Origin: Clostridia bacterium
GTDB taxonomy: Bacteria > Bacillota > Clostridia > Christensenellales > Borkfalkiaceae
Direction: 5' to 3'
Assembly: GCA_029066845.1 (NCBI GenBank)
Contig: JAIEFR010000015.1
Span: forward strand, 1 to 64,000
DNA: 64,000 bases
Part shown: piece after piece, positions 26,217 to 33,261 of the stretch
Numbering within the stretch: the first letter of the stretch is position 1
Layout of the letters: each line of letters opens with the position of its first letter
Notes under the pieces: generated by a model
Told to the model about the DNA's origin: nothing
The model's database searches: none
The model's input: only the letters and a program-made list of their open reading frames with translations
Translations under genes and position numbers: made by a program

Positions 26217-26489
26217 AAAAAATGCAGTTTTCACTTCGTAAAAGCTGTGTTTTACGAAGTGTTGCAACCTCTCTACTCCGTCGATTTGTTCGGCGGTTTT
26301 CTCGTTATCGGGGCTTTGTACTGCCTCTCACGCTAACTCTAACCGCATAAAAATGATGTAAATTGTCCGCTCTACTTTGTTTCTCGCCGCCCCTCGCTAT
26401 GAGCGTAGACCCACGCAGAAAAAAAAGAAGATTGATGGGAACCGATAAAATCGTTTTTCACCTTTGCCACGCAGGCAAATCAATCTTCA
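26217..26489 (-). ncRNA. Predicted structured noncoding RNA, about 270 nt
   Basis: A near-consensus minus-strand promoter fires into this block. The predicted 5' end begins GAAGATTGAT, which pairs perfectly with ATCAATCTTC 42 nt later and encloses two smaller hairpins (TTTGCC/GGCAAA and CGAT/ATCG); eight U residues follow at 26426-26419. Beyond lies a GC-rich core with GCGT/ACGC (26403-26416), GGGGC/GCCCC (26389-26393 with 26310-26314), GCGGTT/AACCGC (26341-26346 with 26293-26298) and two GTAGAG copies. It ends in a perfect 12-bp hairpin (26232-26261) within TGCA arms and six U residues. No reading frame fits. Size, host phylum and promoter strength would suit the raiA RNA class, but I could not confirm this. 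The U8 could instead end a 70-nt small RNA. Confidence 0.68.
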
Positions 26490-26495
26490 AACATT

Positions 26496-26524
26496 ATTAT
26501 ATTCAATCATTATAATAAAGTCAA
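26496..26524 (-). promoter_or_regulatory. Strong sigma-A promoter of the structured RNA
   Basis: On the minus strand TTGACT, a 17-nt spacer and TATAAT, with predicted transcription start near 26489, exactly at the first stem of the RNA. Confidence 0.85.
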
Positions 26525-26544
26525 CTGCTTTTTGTAAGTCAACT
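26518..26544. repeat. Two direct copies of AAGTCAACT beside the divergent promoters
   Basis: Copies at 26518-26526 and 26536-26544, start-to-start 18 bp. The first covers the -35 of the RNA promoter. They may be regulator or recombinase binding sites, or a duplicated -35; nothing else supports a choice. Confidence 0.4.
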
Positions 26545-26567
26545 TGAATTATTCGTAAAACGAGCGT

Positions 26568-26596
26568 TTGACTTTTGTCTTTGTGCGGTGTAAACT
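26568..26596 (+). promoter_or_regulatory. Promoter of the tyrosine recombinase gene, placing +1 at the ATG
   Basis: TTGACT at 26568-26573, a 17-nt spacer and TAAACT at 26591-26596. The usual 7-nt distance puts transcription start on the A of the ATG at 26603. A TATAAT at 26596-26601 exists too, but its spacing to TTGACT is 22 nt. Confidence 0.55.
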
Positions 26597-26602
26597 ATAA
26601 TT

Positions 26603-27661
26603 ATGAAAACCAATTCGGACTACTACGCTCAGCGAAATAAAAAGAATATTCAAACGATAGACAGAATTCTGGACGAGGATTTGCCCGCATTCTGCCTTGA
26701 TTACTTTCTGGCGATTGACAGTATGACTTCCACCCTCACCAGGTTAAACTATGCGCACGATTTGAAAATTTTCTTTGATTTTATGTGCAAAAAGCGTTAC
26801 GGCGGCAATAAGACGGTGAAAGACATATCACTAATTGATTTGGAAAACGTGACGAACAACGACATTGAATATTTCCTCGTCTACCTTTCCCATTACGAGT
26901 ACGGCGGCACGGAACACACCTGCAACGAGCGTGCGAAGGCGCGCAAGCTCTCCTCTGTGCGCGCAATGTTTAAATATTTCTTTAATAAAGGTCAGATTTC
27001 GGTGGACAATTCCGCAAAGGTTGCCACGCCAAAACTGCACGAAAAGCCGATAATCCGGCTTGACGGCAACGAAGTTTTCAACATTATAGACACTGCTGAA
27101 AGCGGAAACGGGCTTACTCCCCACCAGCGCGCATATCACGAGAAAAATAAAGTGCGTGACACCGCCATTCTAATTCTATTTCTCGGCACGGGTATCCGTA
27201 TAAGCGAATTGGTCGGACTGAATAACGAGGATATAAATTTCAAGGATAATTCGTTTTTGGTGACTAGAAAGGGCGGAAGCAAGTCTATACTTTTCTTTGA
27301 TGATGACGTAGCGGACGCGTTGAAGAAGTATCTGGATTATAAAGAGGAAACCGAGCTTGACAATAGCGGCGACGGCGCCCTCTTCCTTTCCTCTCAGAAA
27401 AAGCGCATTACGGTGCGCGCGGTGGAAAATCTGGTGCAAAAATATGCAAAAATCGTTTCGCCGTTAAAGAAAATTTCTCCGCACAAATTGCGCAGTACGT
27501 ACGGCACGCAGCTGTATAAAGCGACCGGTGATATTTATATTGTGGCTGACGTTTTGGGGCACAAGGACGTAAATACAACGCGTAAGCACTACGCTGCAAT
27601 CAGTGAGGATACGCGCCGTGCTGTTGCCGGAAAAGTTAAACTGCGGCGCGACGACGAATAA
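26603..27661 (+). CDS. Tyrosine recombinase (XerC/D-like, phage integrase family)
   Basis: Breaks and rejoins DNA through a 3'-phosphotyrosyl intermediate. The N-terminal SAM-like core-binding domain spans about 25-135 and the catalytic domain about 160-345. Catalytic residues are visible: Arg near 198 (GTGIRISELVGL), His294 and Arg297 (SPHKLRSTYG), His320 (LGHKDVNTT) and Tyr330 (RKHY). 352 aa is somewhat longer than XerC/XerD (about 300), mostly before the core. No excisionase, att repeats or cargo are next to it, and the flanking genes are housekeeping, so a resident Xer-type enzyme is as likely as a mobile-element remnant. There is no Shine-Dalgarno before the ATG. Confidence 0.9.
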   Translation: MKTNSDYYAQRNKKNIQTIDRILDEDLPAFCLDYFLAIDSMTSTLTRLNYAHDLKIFFDFMCKKRYGGNKTVKDISLIDLENVTNNDIEYFLVYLSHYEYGGTEHTCNERAKARKLSSVRAMFKYFFNKGQISVDNSAKVATPKLHEKPIIRLDGNEVFNIIDTAESGNGLTPHQRAYHEKNKVRDTAILILFLGTGIRISELVGLNNEDINFKDNSFLVTRKGGSKSILFFDDDVADALKKYLDYKEETELDNSGDGALFLSSQKKRITVRAVENLVQKYAKIVSPLKKISPHKLRSTYGTQLYKATGDIYIVADVLGHKDVNTTRKHYAAISEDTRRAVAGKVKLRRDDE

Positions 27662-27666
27662 AAATT

Positions 27667-28881
27667 ATGGATTTGATTGAAAAAATATATATAATTCAGC
27701 CGATACTCGGCGACAATTACAAGCGGATTCACGACGAGGCGATTGCGCTTATCGAGAGCGCGGGCGGCGTTTATGTAGGCTCCTGTTTTCAGAATATTAA
27801 GGAAATCAATGCGGCAACTTTTATAGGTTCGGGAAAGCTTGCCGAAATTGCCGTCGCCCTCGAAGGAATCGAGCAGCTTACAATTTTATTTAACGGTGAG
27901 CTTTCTCCCTCTCAGACTCTGAACATTTCGGCGGCTCTCGGCGACAGAAAAGTTATTGACCGCACTACTCTCATTCTCGACATTTTTGCGCGCAATGCCG
28001 TGACTAGCGAGGGAAAAATTCAGGTTGAAATCGCGCAACTGAAATATATCTATCCGCGTTTAAAAGGTAAGGGCGCGGCGCTTTCCAGGCTTGGCGGCGG
28101 AATCGGTTCGCGCGGTCCCGGTGAAACGCAGCTTGAAACTGACAGGCGGCACATAGCGTACAGATTGAAGTATCTGGAAAACCGTTTGAAAGAAACCAAG
28201 AGCCGCAGGCAGTTGCAGACCGACAGAAGAATAAAAGAAAATACAAAGACTGTTGCTTTTGTGGGCTATACCAACACCGGCAAGTCCACGCTTTTAAATC
28301 TGTTGACGGGTTCGGACGTCGTTTCGCAAAACGCGCTGTTCGTCACCCTCGACCCCACTGCGCGAAAATGTGTGATTGACGGCGAAGATTACGTGCTGAT
28401 TGATACGGTCGGATTCATTCAGTCTTTGCCGCACGACATTGTTGAGGCGTTTAAATCGACTTTGGAAGTTGCTTTAAACTGTGATTTGGCGCTTTTCGTT
28501 GCCGATGCCTTCGACGATTATCAGTTGCAATTCGATACCACTGTCAAGACGCTTGAAGAGCTTGGCTTCAATAAAAAATATCTGAAAGTGTTGAATAAGT
28601 GCGATATGGTTGAGGATGCTTCCGCCCTTCCTTCCGACTGTATTTTAATTTCCGCAAAGGACGGCACCGGCATAACTGCGTTGAAAGAAAATATAAAAAA
28701 GTCCTTTGAAGAACGCTTCAAAAGACTGAGTATTTTTATTCCGTTTTCCGAGTCGAACAAATACGAAAAATTAAGGCGTTATGCAAACGAGCTTTCTCGT
28801 GACTACACTGATAGCGGCGTGAAGTGTGAAATTAAGGTAGAAAACATTTTTGCCGACAAGTTTGCCGAATTCGTCGTTTAA
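27667..28881 (+). CDS. hflX: GTPase HflX
   Basis: A ribosome-associated GTPase that splits stalled or hibernating 70S particles. The N-terminal HflX domain (1-190) contains FNGELSPSQTLNI, RTTLILDIFARNA and a Gly-rich RLGGGIGSRGPGETQLETD. The G domain has P-loop GYTNTGKSTLLNLL (about 199-212), DTVGF and NKCD. It starts 5 nt after the recombinase stop. Its end overlaps by 4 nt the convergent Cys-rich gene. Confidence 0.96.
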   Translation: MDLIEKIYIIQPILGDNYKRIHDEAIALIESAGGVYVGSCFQNIKEINAATFIGSGKLAEIAVALEGIEQLTILFNGELSPSQTLNISAALGDRKVIDRTTLILDIFARNAVTSEGKIQVEIAQLKYIYPRLKGKGAALSRLGGGIGSRGPGETQLETDRRHIAYRLKYLENRLKETKSRRQLQTDRRIKENTKTVAFVGYTNTGKSTLLNLLTGSDVVSQNALFVTLDPTARKCVIDGEDYVLIDTVGFIQSLPHDIVEAFKSTLEVALNCDLALFVADAFDDYQLQFDTTVKTLEELGFNKKYLKVLNKCDMVEDASALPSDCILISAKDGTGITALKENIKKSFEERFKRLSIFIPFSESNKYEKLRRYANELSRDYTDSGVKCEIKVENIFADKFAEFVV

Positions 28882-29063
28882 AATTTTCCGGCTTCGTTTT
28901 CATCGGTAATAATCGCGTCGATTTTTATGACCGCGTCGTCCCTTATGTCGAGGCACTTTCCGCAGTTATCGCAGATCTTGTTGCTGTCCAGATCACAGAT
29001 TTCACATTCACCGCACCCTGTGCACTGCCTTTCGTATAAAACACATTCTCCGCCGATATTCAT
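28878..29063 (-). CDS. Small Cys-rich putative metal- or Fe-S-binding protein
   Basis: 61 aa with eight cysteines, seven of them in two clusters: CTGCGEC-x2-C and CDNCGKC. The pattern suggests Fe-S or zinc binding but is not a classical 2[4Fe-4S] ferredoxin. It is a real gene: AGGAGGG lies 8 nt upstream of the ATG and codon use is normal. It lies between hflX and lexA, transcribed away from lexA across a 140-nt divergent region. The function is unknown. Confidence 0.75.
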   Translation of the reverse strand: MNIGGECVLYERQCTGCGECEICDLDSNKICDNCGKCLDIRDDAVIKIDAIITDENEAGKF

Positions 29064-29144
29064 AAAGGATATCCCTCCTGCACGAATAATTTACATTCAA
29101 ATTTAAATATTGTCAAGAATTTTTTAAAATAATTGTAAAACTTA

Positions 29145-29183
29145 GAACAATCGTTTGTGTTTTTGAAATGTGTATGATATAAT
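29145..29183 (+). promoter_or_regulatory. LexA-box-overlapped promoter of lexA
   Basis: GAACAATCGTTT (29145-29156) matches the Firmicutes SOS box GAAC-N4-GTTC with one mismatch. It overlaps a weak -35 (TTGTGT, 29155-29160), 17 nt from TATAAT (29178-29183). LexA bound here would repress its own gene. Confidence 0.7.
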
Positions 29184-29203
29184 CAAAATACGGAGGGAAT
29201 TTT

Positions 29204-29812
29204 ATGGCAAAAAAGCGCAATGGAAAGCAGTATAACGACGATACCGTTCTGAATTATATTGAAAAATATATGGCTGACAACGGTTACGCTCCGTCGGTGC
29301 GTGAAATTTGCAAGGGCTGCAATATCCCTTCTACCGCCACCTGCTTTACTATTATAAACGACCTTGCGGACCGCGGACTGATAGAAAAGAGCAGAGTCGG
29401 TGAAAATAAGCGCCGCGCACTGTCTGTAAGACAACATTCGATTAAGGTTCCGCTTGTAGGTACCGTTGCGGCGGGTGAACCGATTTTTGCGCAGGAAAAT
29501 TACGATGATTTCTTTTCTATCCCCTCCAACTTGTTCGGTACGGACGATATGTTTATGCTGACCGTTAGGGGTGATTCGATGATAAAAATCGGAATGTTCA
29601 GCGGCGATATGTTAATAGTCAAAAAACAGGAAACTGCCGAAAACGGCGAAATCGTGGTTGCGCTTGTAGACGACAGCGCGACGGTAAAGAGATTTTTCAA
29701 GCGCGACGGCAAGTTTATCCTCCACCCCGAAAACGACGATATGGAAGATTTTGTCTTTGACGAAGTTTCAATTCTGGGAAAGGTTGTCGGGCTAATCAGA
29801 AATATGAAATAA
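29204..29812 (+). CDS. lexA: SOS repressor LexA
   Basis: Represses DNA-damage genes and self-cleaves when RecA is activated. An N-terminal winged helix (about 10-70, YMADNGYAPSVREICKGCNI) and an S24 protease domain. The cleavage site is Ala90-Gly91 in GTVAAGEP; catalytic Ser125 is in RGDSMIKIG and Lys162 in SATVKRFF. 202 aa, full length. CGGAGGG precedes the ATG. An operator overlaps its own promoter. Confidence 0.97.
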   Translation: MAKKRNGKQYNDDTVLNYIEKYMADNGYAPSVREICKGCNIPSTATCFTIINDLADRGLIEKSRVGENKRRALSVRQHSIKVPLVGTVAAGEPIFAQENYDDFFSIPSNLFGTDDMFMLTVRGDSMIKIGMFSGDMLIVKKQETAENGEIVVALVDDSATVKRFFKRDGKFILHPENDDMEDFVFDEVSILGKVVGLIRNMK

Positions 29813-29817
29813 GAAAA

Positions 29818-29843
29818 AAGAGAAGCTTTTCTAAGCTTCTCTT
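29818..29843. terminator. Bidirectional intrinsic terminator between lexA and the pseudouridine synthase gene
   Basis: A perfect 11-bp stem AAGAGAAGCTT/AAGCTTCTCTT with loop TTCT. The T-rich flank is strong on the minus strand and moderate on the plus strand. Confidence 0.88.
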
Positions 29844-29848
29844 AATTT

Positions 29849-30547
29849 TTATATCGATAACAGATAAGCGACCTCTTCTTTGGAAAGTTTTCTGTATGCG
29901 CCGCGGTCAAGTCCGCGCAAGTTGATTTCACCGACTTTGATGCGCTTTAAAAGCGTAACCTGTTTGCCGATTGCTTCAAACATTTTTCTGACCTCGCGGT
30001 TCTTTCCTTCCGTTATGGTCACGTGAATTTTCGTATACGCCTTGTTGGTTTCTACGATATGCGCTTTACACTTTTTTGTAACGTAGCCTCCTATATCTAC
30101 ACCGCTTCGTATGGGATTGAGTCCTGCTTCGGTTATCGTTCCCTCTATCTTTACAAGATAGGTTTTCGGAACTTCGTTTGAAGGGTGCGTTAGATGCTGT
30201 GCAAGCTCGCCGTCGGTCGTAAGGATAAGCAATCCTTCGCTGTCGTAGTCAAGTCTGCCTACGGGATAAATTCTGCCGATATTGGGCGGCATTAAATCCA
30301 TCACGGTTTTTCTGCCTTTGTCGTCGCGTACGGTGCACAGATAGCCCTTCGGCTTGTTCAGAATATAATATTCGTTTTTCTTCACGCTCACGGCAGTGCC
30401 GTTGACGGTAACGTTATCGTCGTCGCCCACGTTTGCACCGATTTTTGCAACCTGACCGTTTATTAAGACCGCGCCGCTTGCGATAAGCTTATCGCATTCC
30501 CTGCGTGAAGCTACGCCGCACGCCGCTAAAAATTTGTTTATCCTCAT
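29849..30547 (-). CDS. rluB: rRNA pseudouridine synthase, RsuA/RluB family
   Basis: Converts specific rRNA uridines to pseudouridine. The N-terminal S4 RNA-binding domain (MRINKFLAACGVASRRECDKL) is followed by the catalytic domain with LNKPKGYLCTVRDDKGRKTV and the motif VGRLDYDSEGLLILT that holds the nucleophilic Asp. In Firmicutes this family (YpuL) acts on 23S rRNA, so rluB is the better symbol, but the exact uridine is not provable here. The start at ATG 30547 gives the canonical MRINKFLA; an in-frame TTG at 30562 would add five residues. In B. subtilis the same gene neighbours scpAB, as here. Confidence 0.92.
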   Translation of the reverse strand: MRINKFLAACGVASRRECDKLIASGAVLINGQVAKIGANVGDDDNVTVNGTAVSVKKNEYYILNKPKGYLCTVRDDKGRKTVMDLMPPNIGRIYPVGRLDYDSEGLLILTTDGELAQHLTHPSNEVPKTYLVKIEGTITEAGLNPIRSGVDIGGYVTKKCKAHIVETNKAYTKIHVTITEGKNREVRKMFEAIGKQVTLLKRIKVGEINLRGLDRGAYRKLSKEEVAYLLSI

Positions 30548-30573
30548 AGCTTTTATCTTCAACTTAAATTTGT

Positions 30574-31581
30574 TTACTTTATAGTATACAAATTATGGCT
30601 GAAAATCAAGTTATTTTCACAATAAATTTCCAACTTGGCAATTGCCTCTCTGTCCTGTCTGTCTTTGACTTCACGGATTTCGAAATTCAATTCCTTGCCC
30701 TTTTCTACGGTTACCGTATAATCTTTATCGAGTTTACACTGTGTGCCGCGGAAATTATAAATGCGGTCGGCAGAAAGCGTTTCGTTACAGTATTTATTGA
30801 AGCAGTTTTCTATTATTGCCTCACTTCTGTCCCACATATCGTAGCAGTTTAAGACCACGCAGACGACGTCCATATTTTCGCGTTTTGCGGAAGATACGAG
30901 GCATCTGCCCGCCTTTTGCGTGTAGCCGGTCTTTACGCCGTTTGCTCCGTCTAGTCTGTTCAAAAGCTTATTCTTGTTGACAAACGTACGGAAATCGCCG
31001 CTGTAATTCTTGGTTGAAACGACCTCGGCAAATACGGGGTTGCTCATAGCGTGCCTAGAAATGTTGCAAAGGTCGCGTGCCGTGGTGTAGTGTTGATCGT
31101 TCGGCAAACCGTTGGGGTTGGCAAAATTAGTGTCGTTTGCACCAAGCTCCTTTGCCCTGCAATTCATTTTCTCAACGAACTTTTCTATAGAGCCGCTGTG
31201 ATGAATTGCCAGCGCGCACGAAGCGTCGTTACCAGAACGAAGCATCAGTCCGTACAGTAAATCTTTAACTGAAATAGTTTCTCCCTTTTTCAGGTAGATA
31301 CTCGAGCCCTCTACGCCTACCGCCTCGTCGGGTACCGTAATTGCTTCGGATAAATCGCATTCCTCGGCAATAATAAGCGCCGTCATAATTTTGGTCGTGC
31401 TTGCCATCGGCAGTTTTCTGTCAGCATTCTTTTCGTGCAGAATTTTACCTTGGGTAAGCTCCATAGCGATTTCCGCAACACCGTCGGCATCGGCATTAAC
31501 AGGACTGTTAAAGGTTACAAACGAAGCAACCAAAGTGAGGCAGACGCCGAAGAAAATGGCGCTGCGGAGTTTCTTAAACAT
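30574..31581 (-). CDS. D-alanyl-D-alanine carboxypeptidase (DacB/DacF type)
   Basis: A serine peptidase (S11, penicillin-binding) that removes the terminal D-Ala from peptidoglycan stem peptides outside the membrane. The signal peptide is MFKKLRSAIFFGVCLTLVA, cleaved near NADA. Active-site motifs: STTK (S-x-x-K), SGN in LRSGNDAS, and KTG in GVKTGYT. A short C-terminal beta region follows. The start at ATG 31581 gives the proper signal peptide; the frame stays open to 31632, but that would place a charged tail in front. Neighbouring ytfJ suggests a role in spore cortex or cell-wall maturation (inference). Confidence 0.9.
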   Translation of the reverse strand: MFKKLRSAIFFGVCLTLVASFVTFNSPVNADADGVAEIAMELTQGKILHEKNADRKLPMASTTKIMTALIIAEECDLSEAITVPDEAVGVEGSSIYLKKGETISVKDLLYGLMLRSGNDASCALAIHHSGSIEKFVEKMNCRAKELGANDTNFANPNGLPNDQHYTTARDLCNISRHAMSNPVFAEVVSTKNYSGDFRTFVNKNKLLNRLDGANGVKTGYTQKAGRCLVSSAKRENMDVVCVVLNCYDMWDRSEAIIENCFNKYCNETLSADRIYNFRGTQCKLDKDYTVTVEKGKELNFEIREVKDRQDREAIAKLEIYCENNLIFSHNLYTIK

Positions 31582-31951
31582 TCTCGGACAGTTTGTTAAC
31601 CAGTTCCCCCGTCTTCTGAATAAGCGTATCAATTGCGCCGTCCTCCATTTTTAATAATCTGCAGTTTTTGCCGTCGTCAACCAGAAATCCCTTCGGTTTA
31701 ACGGTTATAACCGTTCCGTTACCTCCGGCAAGCTTAAAACCGTCTGCCTCGCGGAAAGTTTTAACGTCGCCGTATTCACCGCCGCCGCCCAGATTTACTA
31801 CCGTAACCGTTGATAAAGGAATTACCTGCGCACCGCTAACGGTTATTATAGGGTCACCTATAACGGTGTCTGCGTCCGCAAGCTTTTCGATTGCGAGCGC
31901 GGGTTTTTCAAATTGGCTGTCCTTTTGTGTCTTTTTCAATTTAACGTTCAT
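31574..31951 (-). CDS. ytfJ: GerW/YtfJ family sporulation protein
   Basis: A 125-aa forespore/spore protein needed for normal germination in Bacillus. The family signature is present: ADADTVIGDPIITVSGAQVI, PLSTVTVVNLGGGGEYGD, and the C-terminal IQKTGELVNKL. It overlaps the DUF2953-like gene upstream (11 nt) and the carboxypeptidase downstream (8 nt); ytfI (DUF2953)-ytfJ is a conserved pair. Confidence 0.9.
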   Translation of the reverse strand: MNVKLKKTQKDSQFEKPALAIEKLADADTVIGDPIITVSGAQVIPLSTVTVVNLGGGGEYGDVKTFREADGFKLAGGNGTVITVKPKGFLVDDGKNCRLLKMEDGAIDTLIQKTGELVNKLSENV

Positions 31952-32459
31952 TCAATTTCCCCCAAAAGAAAATAGTAAAAAGCTTAATGATAGTAATTAT
32001 GTTAATAATACCAACAAGCTTTAAGTAATAGTTGATGTGTGAATGCTCGTAGTTTAAAACCGAATAATTTTTCAGCTTTGTTTTGCCGCCGTTGATTTTT
32101 ACAAAGGTATAAATAGCGTCGGTAAGAGCCTTATTTGCTAGTGCAACGTAAGCATTATCGGGATTCTGAATACCGTAATCGCCAAGCTGCACAATTTTTG
32201 TGATGCACAGACTGTTAAACAATTTTAACCAATTGGTCGTCGTTAAAATTTTGTCGTCGCTCTTTTCTTTATCCTTTTCCTTTACAAGCTTCGGTTTCCT
32301 TTCGGTATTTATATTTAATATCGTAAACAGTCTATACAGCGTTATATTTATTCCCGCATATCTTTCGGAAGTCGAAATGTAAACGTAATTGAATACGTGC
32401 ACGGGAAAAATCGCTATAAAAAACGATATTGCAGATATATATACCAACGCGTCATTCAC
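31941..32459 (-). CDS. DUF2953-like (YtfI-like) membrane protein
   Basis: An N-terminal hydrophobic helix (VYISAISFFIAIFPVHVF) is followed by a short beta-like segment, a charged Lys-rich linker (about residues 55-70) and a soluble region, with a second hydrophobic helix near the C-terminus (VGIINIITIIKLFTIFF). Recognition rests on this layout and on adjacency to ytfJ; sequence similarity is weak. The frame extends to an ATG at 32522, but that codon sits inside the scpB terminator. GTG 32459 is preferred: GATAAT ends 7 nt upstream and there is no Shine-Dalgarno. TTG 32447 is another option. Confidence 0.6.
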   Translation of the reverse strand: MNDALVYISAISFFIAIFPVHVFNYVYISTSERYAGINITLYRLFTILNINTERKPKLVKEKDKEKSDDKILTTTNWLKLFNSLCITKIVQLGDYGIQNPDNAYVALANKALTDAIYTFVKINGGKTKLKNYSVLNYEHSHINYYLKLVGIINIITIIKLFTIFFWGKLNER

Positions 32460-32499
32460 AAAACTATTATCTGTAATAACAAAATTATTATACAAATAT

Positions 32500-32526
32500 A
32501 AAAAGACCGTGCCAGTCGGCACGGTC
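32500..32526 (-). terminator. Intrinsic terminator after scpB
   Basis: A perfect 9-bp stem GACCGTGCC/GGCACGGTC with a 4-nt loop, followed on the minus strand by TTTTTATATTT. Confidence 0.88.
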
Positions 32527-32541
32527 TATATAGAATTTAAT

Positions 32542-33261
32542 TTACTTTATTTCGATTACGTTTTCTTCACCGCTCAAAAATTCGGGAAGCTCGTACCCGT
32601 CCTGGGTGGCGGCAGGTTTCTTCTCCTCCTGGGCGCCGTCGGCTGCATTTTCGGCGGGCTGTTCCTCATCCTCACCGGTGTACTCGTCCTTGTGATACAG
32701 ATAATTGCCGCCCTCTTCTTCACGTAAAATCGTATCGTTGAGCTCAGCAATCTGCGCCATAAGCTGATCGTAGTCGGGCAGTTCGTCGATAGAATTGAGC
32801 TTGAAGCGCTTTAAAAAGTTGTCCGTAGTCATATACAGAATGGGCTTGCCCACGGTGTCCTTTTTTCCGCACGGCTCTATCATTCCCAGCTCCAGAAGAG
32901 TGTGAATCGCATAGTCGCAGTTTACCTGCCTTATATCCTCAAGCTCACCCTTTGTAACCGGTTGTTTATATGCGATAATCGCCGCGCACTCCAGTATAGT
33001 CTTTGTGAATTCCTTTTCTTTTATGGGCGTGAGCACGTCGGAAATCTGCTGCTTATAGTCGGGGTTGGTGGCAAACTGGATCTTGCCGTTGAACGTAAGA
33101 AGGTGTATTCCGCATTCGTTGCCGTATTTTTCCTTCAATTCCGCTATGCAGGCGTTGACTTCCTTTAACGAACAATTCAGTTTTTCCACTATGTACTTTA
33201 CGGGTACCGCTTCTCCCGAAGCAAAAACTATGCCCTCAATTATATTCGTCAAATTGCTCAT
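32542..33261 (-). CDS. scpB: Segregation and condensation protein B
   Basis: The kite subunit of the SMC-ScpAB condensin, which binds ScpA as a dimer. Two winged helices: IIEGIVFASGEAVPVKYIVEKL and LECAAIIAYKQPVTKGELEDIRQV, the latter the family signature. It has an extended acidic C-terminal tail (about 180-239, Glu/Ala-rich) beyond the usual length of about 190 aa. It overlaps scpA by 26 nt and ends at a strong terminator. Confidence 0.95.
   Translation of the reverse strand: MSNLTNIIEGIVFASGEAVPVKYIVEKLNCSLKEVNACIAELKEKYGNECGIHLLTFNGKIQFATNPDYKQQISDVLTPIKEKEFTKTILECAAIIAYKQPVTKGELEDIRQVNCDYAIHTLLELGMIEPCGKKDTVGKPILYMTTDNFLKRFKLNSIDELPDYDQLMAQIAELNDTILREEEGGNYLYHKDEYTGEDEEQPAENAADGAQEEKKPAATQDGYELPEFLSGEENVIEIK

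Noticed and set aside
26217-26489. The palindromic block as an attachment site or integron-type recombination site for the adjacent recombinase
   Set aside because: No duplicated core was found, and the promoter, terminator and long-range pairing all agree on one strand, which fits an RNA better.
26596-26601. TATAAT directly before the recombinase ATG as the main -10
   Set aside because: Spacing to the only good -35 is 22 nt; TAAACT at 26591 has the correct 17-nt spacing.
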